Counted from the first letter of the stretch, positions 22,658 through 30,494 are shown. The stretch is 39,698 nucleotides of DNA from Candidatus Gemmiger avistercoris (GCA_019116705.1 DXBF01000023.1:1-39698); one strand, 5' to 3'. Numbers and translations: made by a program. The notes: a model not told the origin generated them from the sequence alone.

Positions 22658-22873
22658 TTACAGTTCGATCTCGAAATCCGGCTCCACCTTTTTGGCGGCG
22701 CGCACGGCCTGCTGCAGAATGTCCTGGAAGCGCTCGTCGTCGGCGTCCAGCAGCATCTTCTGGGCCATGAAGCTCACGCTGGCGTTGCGCACGCCGGGAA
22801 TGTTCCTGACGGCAGTCTCGATTTTGGCGGCGCAGTTGGCGCAGTCTACTTCGATCTTGAATTTCTTCTGCAT
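22658..22873 (-). CDS. Stand-alone heavy-metal-associated (HMA) domain protein
   Basis: A 71-aa cytosolic metal-binding protein with a ferredoxin-like HMA fold. The metal loop is DCANCAAK with Cys11 and Cys14 (CxxC). The Asp before the first Cys is a feature of Zn-type HMA loops, in contrast with the MxCxxC of copper chaperones. The gene lies 34 nt before the P-type ATPase gene, which lacks this domain, so it probably acts as a detached regulatory or delivery domain. AAAAGAGG precedes the ATG. Confidence 0.92.
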   Translation of the reverse strand: MQKKFKIEVDCANCAAKIETAVRNIPGVRNASVSFMAQKMLLDADDERFQDILQQAVRAAKKVEPDFEIEL

Positions 22874-22928
22874 AGCAAAAAACCTCTTTTCTGTTGATGG
22901 CCCGGGTCGTAAAAGCGGCCCGGCGGGG

Positions 22929-23291
22929 TCATTCTTCCACGTGTTCCATGCCCAGCGCGATCATGCTGCGCACGTGGTCGTCGTCCAGCGCGTAGTAGAT
23001 GGTCTTGCCGTCGCGGCGGAACCGCACCAGTTTGTTGGCCTTGAGCAGCCGCAGCTGGTGGCTCACCGCGCTTTGGGAAAGCCCCACCACCTGGGCGATG
23101 TCGTTGACGCAGAGTTCGCTTTCAAACAGGGCGTACAGGATCTTGATGCGGGTGGAATCACCGAACACGCGGAACAGCTCGGCCAGGTCATAGAGCAGCT
23201 CGTCGCCGGGCAGGTCGTCCTGCAAACGCTGCAGGGTCTGTTCGTCCAGCGGCTGGGGCCCCGGGACGGCGGGTGTTTCACCGGGTTGCAT
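22929..23291 (-). CDS. ArsR/SmtB-family metal-responsive repressor
   Basis: A 120-aa winged-helix repressor that leaves DNA on metal binding. The recognition helix is VGLSQSAVSHQLRLLK (about residues 69-84). The alpha-5 zinc ligands are all present: Asp104, His106, His117 and Glu120, equal in number to those of SmtB. The alpha-3 segment ELCVND has one Cys, not the CxC of cadmium sensor CadC, so zinc is the likely signal. I chose ATG at 23291: it stands about 9 nt from AAAGG, whereas ATG at 23300 directly abuts it. An operator-like dyad overlaps its promoter, so it should repress the operon itself. Confidence 0.93.
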   Translation of the reverse strand: MQPGETPAVPGPQPLDEQTLQRLQDDLPGDELLYDLAELFRVFGDSTRIKILYALFESELCVNDIAQVVGLSQSAVSHQLRLLKANKLVRFRRDGKTIYYALDDDHVRSMIALGMEHVEE

Positions 23292-23304
23292 AAGCAACAT
23301 CCTT

Positions 23305-23328
23305 TCATATGTTTATTTGTTCATATGA
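23305..23328. promoter_or_regulatory. ArsR/SmtB-type operator
   Basis: Perfect arms TCATATG (23305-23311) and CATATGA (23322-23328); read on the minus strand the core ATATGAACAAATAAACATAT resembles the 12-2-12 operators of SmtB/CzrA-type repressors. It overlaps the -10 box. Confidence 0.8.
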
Positions 23329-23353
23329 TACACCTGACGCAGCCCGCTGTCAA
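23325..23353 (-). promoter_or_regulatory. Metal-efflux operon promoter
   Basis: Minus-strand consensus TTGACA (23348-23353), a 17-bp spacer and TATCAT (23325-23330). Confidence 0.85.
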
Positions 23354-23409
23354 CAGTCTGCAGCAAAAAAAGTGGATTTTTTTGTGTCCCGCCGCCCCGG
23401 CACGGGCGC

Positions 23410-23451
23410 AAAAGCAAAACCGCCCCGCCGTTTTGCAAAACGGCGGGGCGG
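23410..23451 (-). terminator. Terminator with 32-bp perfect palindrome
   Basis: Bases 23420-23451 form a perfect palindrome. On the minus strand it is followed by TTTTGCTTTTG (23410-23419). It ends a minus-strand transcript that covers the small ORF at 23455-23583 and probably the gene at 23612-23962. Confidence 0.85.
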
Positions 23452-23454
23452 CAG

Positions 23455-23583
23455 TCAAATGGCAAGAGAGGATTCCAGATACCGCACGCCCCGCGCATAC
23501 CGGGCGGGGGCTGCGGCAGAGACCGGGGAAGAGGCGGAAAAAATGCCGATGGCGGCATTTGCGCGGACGGGCGGGGCTTTCAT
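23455..23583 (-). CDS. Small 42-aa protein, unknown
   Basis: Not recognised. The ORF has AGGAGG 8-9 nt before its ATG, stops 4 nt before a strong terminator and lies 28 nt after the preceding gene. The product is Ala/Ser/Arg-rich, weakly amphipathic (FSASSPVSAAAPARYARG) with no Cys and no clear transmembrane span. The ribosome-binding site and placement argue for translation; the low-complexity composition argues for caution. Confidence 0.45.
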   Translation of the reverse strand: MKAPPVRANAAIGIFSASSPVSAAAPARYARGVRYLESSLAI

Positions 23584-23611
23584 GGCGGGCGCCTCCTGAC
23601 GGTACGCTTTC

Positions 23612-23962
23612 TTACTGCGGCGGGGTGAAGCCCGGCTCCCCGGGCAGGATGACGCCGCTGGCCTTGAGCATGGCGCGGAACTCCTCGTCCGGCATCTCAA
23701 AAACGACCTCCTGGATCATGGCGGGCTCGTGGACCAAAATCTGCCAGGGCCGCCCCTCGGGCTGCTGCAAAAACAGGATGCCCGAAACGCTGCCCAGCTT
23801 CTGCACACCTTCGTCAGCCCAGAAAGCGGGGGAGGGGGTCACATAGTAGTGGTCCACCATCCGCCCGGCCTCAAAGTCGTGCTCGATGGCGGCGGGCACC
23901 TCGCCCTCGGCCTGCTCCGATCTATATTGCAGGTGGATGTTCGTAAAATCCGCAGCTGTCAT
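23612..23962 (-). CDS. Hypothetical cytosolic protein, 116 aa
   Basis: Not recognised. A soluble, acidic protein with no signal peptide or span. ATG at 23962 was chosen over the upstream in-frame ATG (24019), because GGAGG lies 9 nt before it and the promoter's -10 box lies between the two. The C-terminus is Pro-rich (GEPGFTPPQ). It is divergent from the thioesterase gene and probably co-transcribed with the 42-aa ORF. Confidence 0.7.
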   Translation of the reverse strand: MTAADFTNIHLQYRSEQAEGEVPAAIEHDFEAGRMVDHYYVTPSPAFWADEGVQKLGSVSGILFLQQPEGRPWQILVHEPAMIQEVVFEMPDEEFRAMLKASGVILPGEPGFTPPQ

Positions 23963-23990
23963 GGCGCGCCGCCTCCCGTTCTTTTTGTCC

Positions 23991-24019
23991 AGTATAGCGG
24001 CTTCGGGGGCAAAAGGCAA
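23991..24019 (-). promoter_or_regulatory. Promoter of 116-aa protein gene
   Basis: Minus-strand TTGCCT (24014-24019), a 17-bp spacer and TATACT (23991-23996). Confidence 0.65.
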
Positions 24020-24032
24020 GCCCCGGCGCGTA

Positions 24033-24061
24033 TTGCAATTCGGGGCGGCTGCGGCTATAAT
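24033..24061 (+). promoter_or_regulatory. Promoter of thioesterase gene
   Basis: TTGCAA (24033-24038), a 17-bp spacer and consensus TATAAT (24056-24061), 35 nt before the start. Confidence 0.75.
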
Positions 24062-24096
24062 AAAAGGCAGCAGAAAACGGAAAAGAGGGATGACAG

Positions 24097-24489
24097 GTGT
24101 TGGAACCTGGGATCAAAGGGCATGCGGCGCTGCGCGTCACCACCGAGAATACGGCCCAGGCGCTGGGCAGCGGCGAACTGCCGGTGCTGGCCACCCCGGC
24201 GGTGGCGGCGCTGATCGAAAAAGCCTGCTGGCAGTCGGTGGCGCTGGAACTGGAACCGGGCACCGGCACGGTGGGCACCAGCCTTTCGCTGGCGCATACG
24301 GCGCCCACGCCGGTGGGCATGGTGGTCAGCTGTGACTGCGAACTCACCGCCGTGGCGGACCGCCGCCTGACCTTCACAGCCCGCGTGTACGACGATGTGA
24401 GCGAGGTGGCCCACGCCACCCACGAACGGTACATCGTGGACAACGACCGCTTTACCCAAAAGGCGGCGGCCAAACTCAACGCGGACTGA
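24097..24489 (+). CDS. FlK-like hotdog-fold thioesterase
   Basis: A 130-aa cytosolic thioesterase of the fluoroacetyl-CoA thioesterase (FlK)-like family. The three catalytic positions are visible: Thr33 in LATPAV, Glu41 in LIEKAC and His67 in LAHTAPTPVG. In this family they hydrolyse small acyl-CoA esters; the natural substrate in gut Firmicutes is not known. GTG at 24097 (or the following TTG) is the start, with AGAGGG 7 nt upstream; the nearby ATG at 24090 is in another frame and gives no family sequence. It ends at a hairpin shared with the convergent small ORF. Confidence 0.87.
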   Translation: MLEPGIKGHAALRVTTENTAQALGSGELPVLATPAVAALIEKACWQSVALELEPGTGTVGTSLSLAHTAPTPVGMVVSCDCELTAVADRRLTFTARVYDDVSEVAHATHERYIVDNDRFTQKAAAKLNAD

Positions 24490-24500
24490 ACGTAAGCCTG

Positions 24501-24543
24501 TAAAAAGTGTCGCCGCCGGCGGAAATGTACCGACGGCGGCGAC
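24501..24543 (-). terminator. Terminator between convergent genes
   Basis: 10-bp stem (24509-24518 with 24534-24543), 15-nt loop. On the minus strand TTTTTA follows directly. Placed 3' of both flanking genes. Confidence 0.75.
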
Positions 24544-24570
24544 GCTGTTCGCTGCCAGGGGGCAGCGGGG

Positions 24571-24780
24571 TCAGTAGATGGCTTCTTCCCGCCAGCGGGC
24601 CAGCCGCTGCACGGTCTCGTCGCTCTCCACCCAGCCTTCTTCGGGGTCGGGCACGGCGTCCGGCGCATAGCGCTGCATCACGCCGGGGCTGCCGCCCTTC
24701 AAAAATTCTTCCGCCTGTTTCTGGCGGCTGGGGGCGGCGCGGCGGCGCACCTCGTTTTCTTCCCGGGGCGTAAGCTCCAT
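24571..24780 (-). CDS. Small hydrophilic protein, 69 aa, unknown
   Basis: Not recognised. Strongly charged (REENEVRRRAAPSRQKQAEEFLK), no span, no Cys. GGGAGGG stands 9 nt before the ATG and a terminator with T tail follows, so translation is likely. The next gene is divergent. Confidence 0.65.
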   Translation of the reverse strand: MELTPREENEVRRRAAPSRQKQAEEFLKGGSPGVMQRYAPDAVPDPEEGWVESDETVQRLARWREEAIY

Positions 24781-24886
24781 GGGGCATCCCTCCCTTCCCG
24801 GTTAGGGTGCCCCGCCCGGCGGCTGTTCAGCCCCGCCAAATTGTGGTATACGATTCTTCCCAGATACTGTTTAAGGAGCCCCTGCC

Positions 24887-25891
24887 ATGGAACTCAAGAT
24901 CAACCAGATCATCCTGCATCTGCTGGACCCCGGCGCGTCGGAGCCGCTGCTCTCCGACCGGCCCATGGATCTGGACGCCGACCTGTTCGACTATTTCACC
25001 ACGGTGCTGGAACGGGCTTTCGCCACCGACGAGGCCAAGAACTGCCGTTTCTTGCCGGATTCCGCCTTTGCGCAGGAGATGGCGCACAACCAGGATTTTG
25101 TGGACCTTTCCCGCCGGATCGCGGGGGTGATCTTCGAGCAGATGCTGCAATACCCGGCCATCCCTGCGGGGGACCTGGCGGTGGTGGATTTTACGGCGGA
25201 CGCGGTGCCTTTCTACGGCGTGCTCAAACTCAACTACCGCCCCGGCTACACCCACCATACCGAGACCATGGGCAACGGGCGGTTCAGCAGCATGGTGCCC
25301 CAGCGCACGCTGCTGCCCGGTACGCCCAAGGCCGACGAGGCCGCCCTGATCGACCGGGCCAACGGCGCTGTGCGGATGATCGAGAAAAAGTTCCAGCTGG
25401 ATGAAAAGAAGGATTTTTACCTCTCCACCCGGGTGTTCGGCTGCACCGTGGCCCTGCAGGAGCGCGCCAAGCTGAAAGCCGTCTGCGAAACGGCGGTGGC
25501 CGCGGTCAAGGAAGCCTACCCCGAGCCGGAGGAACTGGACGACGTGCCGCCCTTTGACGGCGGTACCGAGACCGCCGTGGAACTGATGGTGTGCAACCAG
25601 GCGGTGGACAACACCATCTCGGTGGAGGACGTGCGCACCCGCATGCGGGAGGCCTACCCGCTGGCCGCCCCGAAGTTCGAGCAAGCCCTGGCCGATACCG
25701 GCGTGCGGGAGGATGACCGGGTCACCGTCAGCCCCGCCCGCATGCGCCGGATGGAGAGCCGCAGCTTCAAGACGGAATCCGGCATCGAGATCAAGATCCC
25801 GGCGGAACTCTGCAACTCCGACGACGCGGTGGAGTTCATCCACTCGGCCACCGGGGGGCTGAGCCTGCTCATCAAGGACGTGCTGGTATAA
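24887..25891 (+). CDS. Nucleoid-associated protein, NdpA/YejK family
   Basis: A 334-aa protein of the 37-kDa nucleoid-associated protein family (NdpA/YejK, PF04245). Signs are the N-terminal MELKINQIILHLLDP, the middle FYGVLKLNYRPGYTHHTE and RVFGCTV segments, and the C-terminal ESRSFKTESGIEIKIPAEL with a helical/sheet end. Family members bind DNA and associate with the nucleoid in Proteobacteria; in Firmicutes the role is little studied. It begins a run of four same-strand genes; tag follows after 13 nt. AAGGAG is seen 13 nt before the ATG. Confidence 0.88.
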   Translation: MELKINQIILHLLDPGASEPLLSDRPMDLDADLFDYFTTVLERAFATDEAKNCRFLPDSAFAQEMAHNQDFVDLSRRIAGVIFEQMLQYPAIPAGDLAVVDFTADAVPFYGVLKLNYRPGYTHHTETMGNGRFSSMVPQRTLLPGTPKADEAALIDRANGAVRMIEKKFQLDEKKDFYLSTRVFGCTVALQERAKLKAVCETAVAAVKEAYPEPEELDDVPPFDGGTETAVELMVCNQAVDNTISVEDVRTRMREAYPLAAPKFEQALADTGVREDDRVTVSPARMRRMESRSFKTESGIEIKIPAELCNSDDAVEFIHSATGGLSLLIKDVLV

Positions 25892-25904
25892 AGGGGGGCT
25901 TGGG

Positions 25905-26480
25905 ATGGAATGGAAGGACGGCCGCCCGCGCTGCCGCTGGGCCAACCCCGAAAACCCCCGTTACCTGCATTACCACGACAGGGAATGGGGCGTGCCGGTG
26001 CACGACGACCGCACGCTGTTTGAAATGCTGATCCTGGAAGGGTTCCAGGCCGGCCTTTCCTGGGAGTGCATCCTCAACAAACGGGAAAATTTCCGCCGCG
26101 CCTTCGACGGCTTCGACTGGGAGAAGGTGGCCGCCTACGGCCCCGAAAAGCGGGAGGCCCTGGCGGCGGATGCAGGCATTGTGCGCAACCGGCGCAAGAT
26201 CGCCGCAGCGGTGGGCAACGCCGCCGCCTTTGCGGCCATCCGGCGGGAGTGGGGCAGTTTCGACCGCTATCTCTGGCACTGGACCGAAGGCCGGACCCTG
26301 CGGGAAGTTGGCCGCGCAACCTCGCCGCTGTCGGACGCGGTCTCGAAGGATCTGCAGAAGCGCGGCATGAAATTCGTGGGTTCCACCATCATCTACGCCT
26401 ATCTGCAGGCGGTGGGGGTGCTCTGGTCCCACGAACCCGGCTGTTATCTTTATAAGGCGGGCCCCGGCGGGGAACACTGA
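25905..26480 (+). CDS. tag: DNA-3-methyladenine glycosylase I
   Basis: Tag (191 aa) cuts 3-methyladenine from alkylated DNA and starts base-excision repair. The start CRWANPENPRYLHYHDREWG is family-diagnostic. The structural zinc site is complete: Cys near residue 10, His near 23, and the C-terminal SHEPGC pair. FEMLILEGFQAGLSWE carries the pocket's conserved Glu. It lies 13 nt behind the NdpA-like gene, so co-transcription is likely; both proteins act on DNA. AAGGGGGG stands before the ATG. Confidence 0.96.
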   Translation: MEWKDGRPRCRWANPENPRYLHYHDREWGVPVHDDRTLFEMLILEGFQAGLSWECILNKRENFRRAFDGFDWEKVAAYGPEKREALAADAGIVRNRRKIAAAVGNAAAFAAIRREWGSFDRYLWHWTEGRTLREVGRATSPLSDAVSKDLQKRGMKFVGSTIIYAYLQAVGVLWSHEPGCYLYKAGPGGEH

Positions 26481-26538
26481 GCCCGGGCCCGCCGCACCGT
26501 ATGGAATGGCCCCGCGCGGGCCGAAGGGGGTATTGACG

Positions 26539-27096
26539 ATGGAATATTCGGAACTGACGGCACAGGCGCGCCGCGCCACAGAGGAACTGCTGCAAAAGGC
26601 GCACCTGGAGACCGGGGATCTTTTTGTGGTGGGCTGTTCCAGCAGCGAGATCATGGGCGGGCAGATCGGCCATGATTCCAGCATGGAGGCAGCCGCCGCC
26701 GTACTGGCGGGGGTGCTGCCGCCGCTGCAGGAACAGGGCGTTTACCTGGCCGCCCAGTGCTGCGAACACCTGAACCGGGCCATCGTGCTGGAACGGGAAG
26801 CCGCCCGGGCGTATGGCTGCCAGATCGTGGCCGCCATTCCCCAGCCCCATGCGGGCGGCAGCTGGGCCACCAGCTGCTGGCGGGCCTTCCGGGACCCCGT
26901 CCTGGTGGAAGAGGTCCGCGCCGCCGCAGGCATGGACATCGGCGGCACGCTCATCGGCATGCATCTGCGCCGGGTGGCTGTGCCGGTACGGTTGAGCCTG
27001 GACCACATCGGGCAGGCCATCCTGCTCTGCGCCCGTACCCGCCCGCCCTTCATCGGCGGGGCCCGGGCCGTCTACAGTGAGGGGGAAACGCGATGA
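26539..27096 (+). CDS. TIGR01440 / YwlG (DUF436) family protein
   Basis: A 185-aa protein of the conserved Firmicute family YwlG/TIGR01440. It has the family's LFVVGCSSSEIMGGQIGHDSS and AAQCCEHLNRAIVLERE segments and the Cys pair in QCCEH. The function of the family is not established. AAGGGGG precedes ATG 26539 by about 10 nt. Its last 4 nt overlap the YggS gene (ATGA), so the two are translationally coupled. Confidence 0.9.
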   Translation: MEYSELTAQARRATEELLQKAHLETGDLFVVGCSSSEIMGGQIGHDSSMEAAAAVLAGVLPPLQEQGVYLAAQCCEHLNRAIVLEREAARAYGCQIVAAIPQPHAGGSWATSCWRAFRDPVLVEEVRAAAGMDIGGTLIGMHLRRVAVPVRLSLDHIGQAILLCARTRPPFIGGARAVYSEGETR

Positions 27097-27818
27097 TGAC
27101 CGAAGCGCAGAAACAGCAGATGGCCGAAGCCGTGGCCCGCATCCGCGCGGCGATGGCCGAAGCCGCCCGCCGCGCGGGCCGCGACCCCGCGGAAGTGGCC
27201 CTGTGCGCGGCCTGCAAGACCCGCACGGTGGAGGAGGTGCGCTACAGCGCCGGCCTGCCCATCGACCTGTTCGGGGAAAACCACGTGCAGGAACTGGTGG
27301 AAAAGACCGATGCCGGGGCCTACCTGGGCAAACCGGGGCATTTTATCGGCCATTTGCAGACCAACAAGGTCAACAAAGTGGTGGGCCGCGCCGCGCTGAT
27401 CCAGAGCGTGGACAGCGTCCGCCTGCTGGATAAGATCGAAGCGGCCGCCGCCCGGCTGGGCATGGTCCAGGAGATCCTCATCGAGATCAATATCGGTGCG
27501 GAGGAAAGCAAAAGCGGCGTGGGCCCGGAGGATCTGTGGCCGCTGCTGGACGCAGCCGCCGCCAAAGAGCACCTGCGGGTGCGGGGGCTGATGGCCATTC
27601 CGCCCGCCGCTGCGGACGAGACGGCCACCCGCCGGTTCTTCGCCGCCATGCGGGAACTGCTGGCGAAAGCCGCCGCCCGCGGCTATGAGCGCGCGCAGAT
27701 GGACGTGCTCTCCATGGGGATGAGCCACGACTACGCCGCCGCCATCGAGGAGGGGGCCACCATCGTGCGGGTGGGGACCGCCATCTACGGCGCCCGGGAC
27801 TACAGCCAAAAAGCATGA
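27093..27818 (+). CDS. YggS-family PLP homeostasis protein
   Basis: YggS/PROSC-type protein (241 aa) that binds pyridoxal 5'-phosphate and keeps PLP and amino-acid pools balanced; no enzyme activity is proven for the family. The PLP lysine is in CAACKTRT (about residue 41). Family landmarks FGENHVQEL, FIGHLQTNK, LIEINIGAEESKSG, LMAIPP and LSMGMSHDY...GATIVRVGTAIYG are all present. The gene overlaps the YwlG gene by 4 nt and ends the four-gene run at a bidirectional terminator. Confidence 0.96.
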   Translation: MMTEAQKQQMAEAVARIRAAMAEAARRAGRDPAEVALCAACKTRTVEEVRYSAGLPIDLFGENHVQELVEKTDAGAYLGKPGHFIGHLQTNKVNKVVGRAALIQSVDSVRLLDKIEAAAARLGMVQEILIEINIGAEESKSGVGPEDLWPLLDAAAAKEHLRVRGLMAIPPAAADETATRRFFAAMRELLAKAAARGYERAQMDVLSMGMSHDYAAAIEEGATIVRVGTAIYGARDYSQKA

Positions 27819-27820
27819 GC

Positions 27821-27866
27821 AAAAGCGAACGCCTGTGCGGGACCCCGCACAGGCGTTCGTGCATTT
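27821..27866. terminator. Bidirectional terminator
   Basis: 15-bp perfect stem (27826-27840 with 27845-27859), GACC loop, with T-rich tails on both strands (GCATTTT on plus, CTTTTGC on minus). Confidence 0.9.
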
Positions 27867-27890
27867 TCATAGTATGGGGTGCGGCGTATT

Positions 27891-28556
27891 TCACCGTACC
27901 GACGCCCGCAGCAGCCAGCGCACGGACAGGAGCGCCGTCGCCGGGACTGCCGCGCAGAGGGCGGCGATCAGGCCCGTCAGGGCCGCCGGGGGAAACCGGG
28001 TGGTCAGCCAGGGCATCCACTGCCCGGTGGTGGAGCAGATGAGGATAAAAACAAAGTACATCACCCAGAAGGCCCGCGGGCCGAACCGGCATTGCACCCC
28101 GCCCATGACCAGCCCCAGCAGAGGCGGCAGCAGCAGGGCCAGCGGCCAGACGAACCAGGGGGTGACCTGCCAGGGCATCGCCAGCGTGCAGCCCAGCACG
28201 GCCCCCAGGACCAGCGTGCACAGGGTCCCCAGTACCAGGGCGGCCAGCTGCATCAGCGCGCTGGTGCCCAGGCAGAACAACAGGACCCCGGCCAGCAGCC
28301 CGCGGCGGGTGAGGGGGAACGCCAGCAGCACGGTGTACCAGTTGGAGAAGTAGACGATGGTCAGCACCAGCGTGAGCAGGGCGCCGCCGCCCGCCATGAT
28401 GGCGGTGACCATCATGGCGGCGTCCTCCGGCGATTCCAGCAGGAACATCAGGCCGCCCAGCGCCAGACTCAGCAGCGAAAGCAGGGCCGCGCCGGCCGCA
28501 GTCACCGACAGGTCGCTGCGCAGATAGCGCAGCGTGGCGGAAAGGGAACGTTTCAT
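27891..28556 (-). CDS. ABC-2-type membrane subunit (second of two)
   Basis: A 221-aa membrane protein with six likely spans and no recognised soluble domain. It starts MKRSLSATLRYLRSDL, a typical amphipathic N-terminal helix of exporter subunits, and is GC-rich and Leu/Ala-rich. With the subunit encoded upstream it would form the membrane channel of an exporter driven by the ATPase at 29226-30116. The substrate is unknown; antimicrobial or peptide export is usual for GntR/ABC-2 modules. Gap to the upstream gene is 16 nt and holds an AAGGAGG site. Confidence 0.82.
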   Translation of the reverse strand: MKRSLSATLRYLRSDLSVTAAGAALLSLLSLALGGLMFLLESPEDAAMMVTAIMAGGGALLTLVLTIVYFSNWYTVLLAFPLTRRGLLAGVLLFCLGTSALMQLAALVLGTLCTLVLGAVLGCTLAMPWQVTPWFVWPLALLLPPLLGLVMGGVQCRFGPRAFWVMYFVFILICSTTGQWMPWLTTRFPPAALTGLIAALCAAVPATALLSVRWLLRASVR

Positions 28557-28572
28557 AGGCGAAAACCTCCTT

Positions 28573-29229
28573 TTATACCTGGCTGACGGCCAGCGCCTTC
28601 AGCCGGTGCAGCGTGACGGCCGTAAAGACCGTGCCCAGCGCCGCCATTGCGCCGCCGTACAACGGGATCGCCGCCGCCGGAAGGATGGGTTCCAGGGTGC
28701 TCAGGACCCCCAGCACAAAGACCTGGGCGTAGATCAGGATGTCGAAAACGATCAGCAGTACTTTCGGGAGGACGGGCCGGGCGTTCAGCTTCAGGGTCCC
28801 CGTCCAAAGGGAAGCCCCTGTCAGGAGCAGGACCACCCCGAACCCCGCCAGCGGATGGCGGGAGATCCCGTACACGAATTCCCGGCTGAGGCGTTCAGAC
28901 GGGAAAAGGGCGGACGTCACCCGATTCAGCAGCATGTTGACGGCCTGCGTCAGCAGCGAAAGCGCCAGCCAGGCCGGGAACACCCCGCCCCGCAGCGTCC
29001 GGCGGGTGGCGCCCAGGCTCAGGGCCAGGGGGCACCAGGCGGCGGTCATCTGTGCGGCGCACAGGGCAGCCACAAAGAAAAAGGCAAAACTGTAGCCTAT
29101 CAGATAGACGCCGAAGAAACTCTCCACGCCGAACAGCAGGCAGAGCACGATCAGCGCCGCGTAAAAGAGCAGCAGCATGCCCGTCATTTGCAGAAAACTG
29201 CGGAGCAGGAACCACAGCGCTTTTTTCAT
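28573..29229 (-). CDS. ABC-2-type membrane subunit (first of two)
   Basis: A 218-aa membrane protein with about six spans, starting MKKALWFLLRSFLQMTGMLLLFYAA. The loop CPLALSLGATRRTLRGG resembles the cytosolic coupling loop of bacteriocin-type ABC-2 subunits. It overlaps the ATPase gene by 4 nt (ATGA). Family membership is inferred from context and layout. Confidence 0.82.
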   Translation of the reverse strand: MKKALWFLLRSFLQMTGMLLLFYAALIVLCLLFGVESFFGVYLIGYSFAFFFVAALCAAQMTAAWCPLALSLGATRRTLRGGVFPAWLALSLLTQAVNMLLNRVTSALFPSERLSREFVYGISRHPLAGFGVVLLLTGASLWTGTLKLNARPVLPKVLLIVFDILIYAQVFVLGVLSTLEPILPAAAIPLYGGAMAALGTVFTAVTLHRLKALAVSQV

Positions 29230-30116
29230 ACCAGCCCCTCCCGTTCATGGCCGCACAGCGCCACGAACACCTTTTGCAGCGAAAGCGCGGTGCAGTCCAC
29301 ATCCAGCCCGCGGGCGGCGACGGTCTCCCGCGGCGCGCGCACCGTGCACAGCACCTGACGGCCCAGCGCTTCGGTGTGCAGCACTTCGTACCCCTCGCAG
29401 GCGGCGGCCACCGCGTCGTCCCGGCCCGATACCGCGCAGAACTGCGCCAGTAAAGCGTCGGTCTCGCAGTTTTCGATCAGGCGGCCTTCCTTCATGACCA
29501 TGACCCGCTCAAACACGGGGGCGGCTTCCTCCAGGATGTGGGTGGAGATCACAAACGTCCGCCCGGTCCCGGTGTGATCCTCCAGCAGCAGGCGGTAAAA
29601 ATCCTCCCGCGCTACTACGTCCAGCCCGGCGGTAGGCTCGTCCATCATCGTGACGGGCGCCCGGCTGGCCAGCGCCAGCACGATGGTGACGGCGCTGGTC
29701 ATACCTTTGGACAGGGCGTTCAGGCGCTTCTTTTCCTCCAGCCCGAACAGCCGTACCAGTTTTTGGGCGTAGGCTTCGTCCCAGTGGGGGTAAAACAGCC
29801 GCCCGGCTTTCAGGTAGTCCTTCACCCGCAGGCCGGCGGTGCTGGCCCCCAGCTTGCCGGTCAGTTCCCGGCTGAAACACAGGTCGGCCAGGGCGGCTTC
29901 GTTTTCCCACACCGGCGCGCCGCCGTAGGCCACCTGCCCCTCGTCCAGCGGGATCTGGGCGGCCAGCGCCGCCAGCAGGGTGGTCTTGCCCGCGCCGTTG
30001 CGGCCGATCAGCCCGTAGATGTGCCCCGGTTCCAGCGTCAGGCTCACATGGTCCAGCGCCCGGACCTTGCCGTAGGTCTTGCACAGGTCCCGGGCCGTCA
30101 AAGATTTCCCTTCCAT
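29226..30116 (-). CDS. ABC exporter ATP-binding protein (YtrB/CcmA type)
   Basis: A 296-aa ATPase with Walker A GRNGAGKTT, signature-like LSKGMTSAV, Walker B VTMMDEPTAGLD and a D-loop. The signature lacks the canonical LSGGQ, reading LSKGM, which is usual in this exporter subgroup. The last 80 residues form an extension (from about 215) not needed for ATP binding. It lies 3 nt after the GntR gene, as in YtrA-type operons. GAGGAG overlaps the end of the GntR gene. Confidence 0.92.
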   Translation of the reverse strand: MEGKSLTARDLCKTYGKVRALDHVSLTLEPGHIYGLIGRNGAGKTTLLAALAAQIPLDEGQVAYGGAPVWENEAALADLCFSRELTGKLGASTAGLRVKDYLKAGRLFYPHWDEAYAQKLVRLFGLEEKKRLNALSKGMTSAVTIVLALASRAPVTMMDEPTAGLDVVAREDFYRLLLEDHTGTGRTFVISTHILEEAAPVFERVMVMKEGRLIENCETDALLAQFCAVSGRDDAVAAACEGYEVLHTEALGRQVLCTVRAPRETVAARGLDVDCTALSLQKVFVALCGHEREGLV

Positions 30117-30119
30117 CGT

Positions 30120-30494
30120 TTACTCCTCCTGTCGGCAGGCGGCTTGCAGCATCGCCTGCAGTTCTTCGGCCGTCAGCCCCAGTTTGCGGGCTTCGGCGGC
30201 CAGGGGTTTGACGTACTGTGTGAAAAATTCCTCCCGCCGCTTGGCGCGGATGCGGTCGGCAGCGCCTTCGGATACGAACATCCCCAGGCCGCGCCGCTTG
30301 TACAGGATGCCTTCCTCCACCAACAGGTTCAGACCTTTGGCGCCGGTGGCCGGGTTGATGCACAGCGTGCGCGCCAGTTCGTTGGTGCTGGGCACCTGGG
30401 TCTCCTCCGGGTAGATGCCCCGCAGGATGCCGTCCTCCAGCATTTTGGCGATCTGCAGGTAGATCGAGGTGTGGTCGTTGAGTACAGGGGGCAA
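30120..30494 (-). CDS. GntR-family (YtrA subfamily) transcriptional regulator
   Basis: A 124-aa repressor: winged helix (about 10-75) with helix VPSTNELARTLCINPATGAKG, then a short C-terminal helical dimer domain (about 80-124), as in the YtrA group, which lacks an effector domain. The start is TTG at 30494, since no ATG or GTG precedes the HTH and AAAGGCGGTG stands upstream; the next in-frame ATG would delete the first helix. A TTAC-n4-GTAA dyad at the promoter suggests that the protein represses its own operon. Confidence 0.88.
   Translation of the reverse strand: MPPVLNDHTSIYLQIAKMLEDGILRGIYPEETQVPSTNELARTLCINPATGAKGLNLLVEEGILYKRRGLGMFVSEGAADRIRAKRREEFFTQYVKPLAAEARKLGLTAEELQAMLQAACRQEE

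Noticed and set aside
20464-22770. 768-codon plus-strand open frame over the P-type ATPase gene
   Set aside because: Antisense shadow of a clear P1B ATPase; His/Gln/Ala-rich without domains.
23420-23451. 32-bp palindrome as a recombination or attachment site
   Set aside because: It is followed by a T-rich tract on the minus strand directly after a minus-strand ORF, so an intrinsic terminator explains it.
24090-24335. ATG start at 24090 for a plus-strand protein
   Set aside because: That frame gives a non-family, Arg/Gly/His-rich product; the frame from GTG 24097 gives a complete FlK-like thioesterase.
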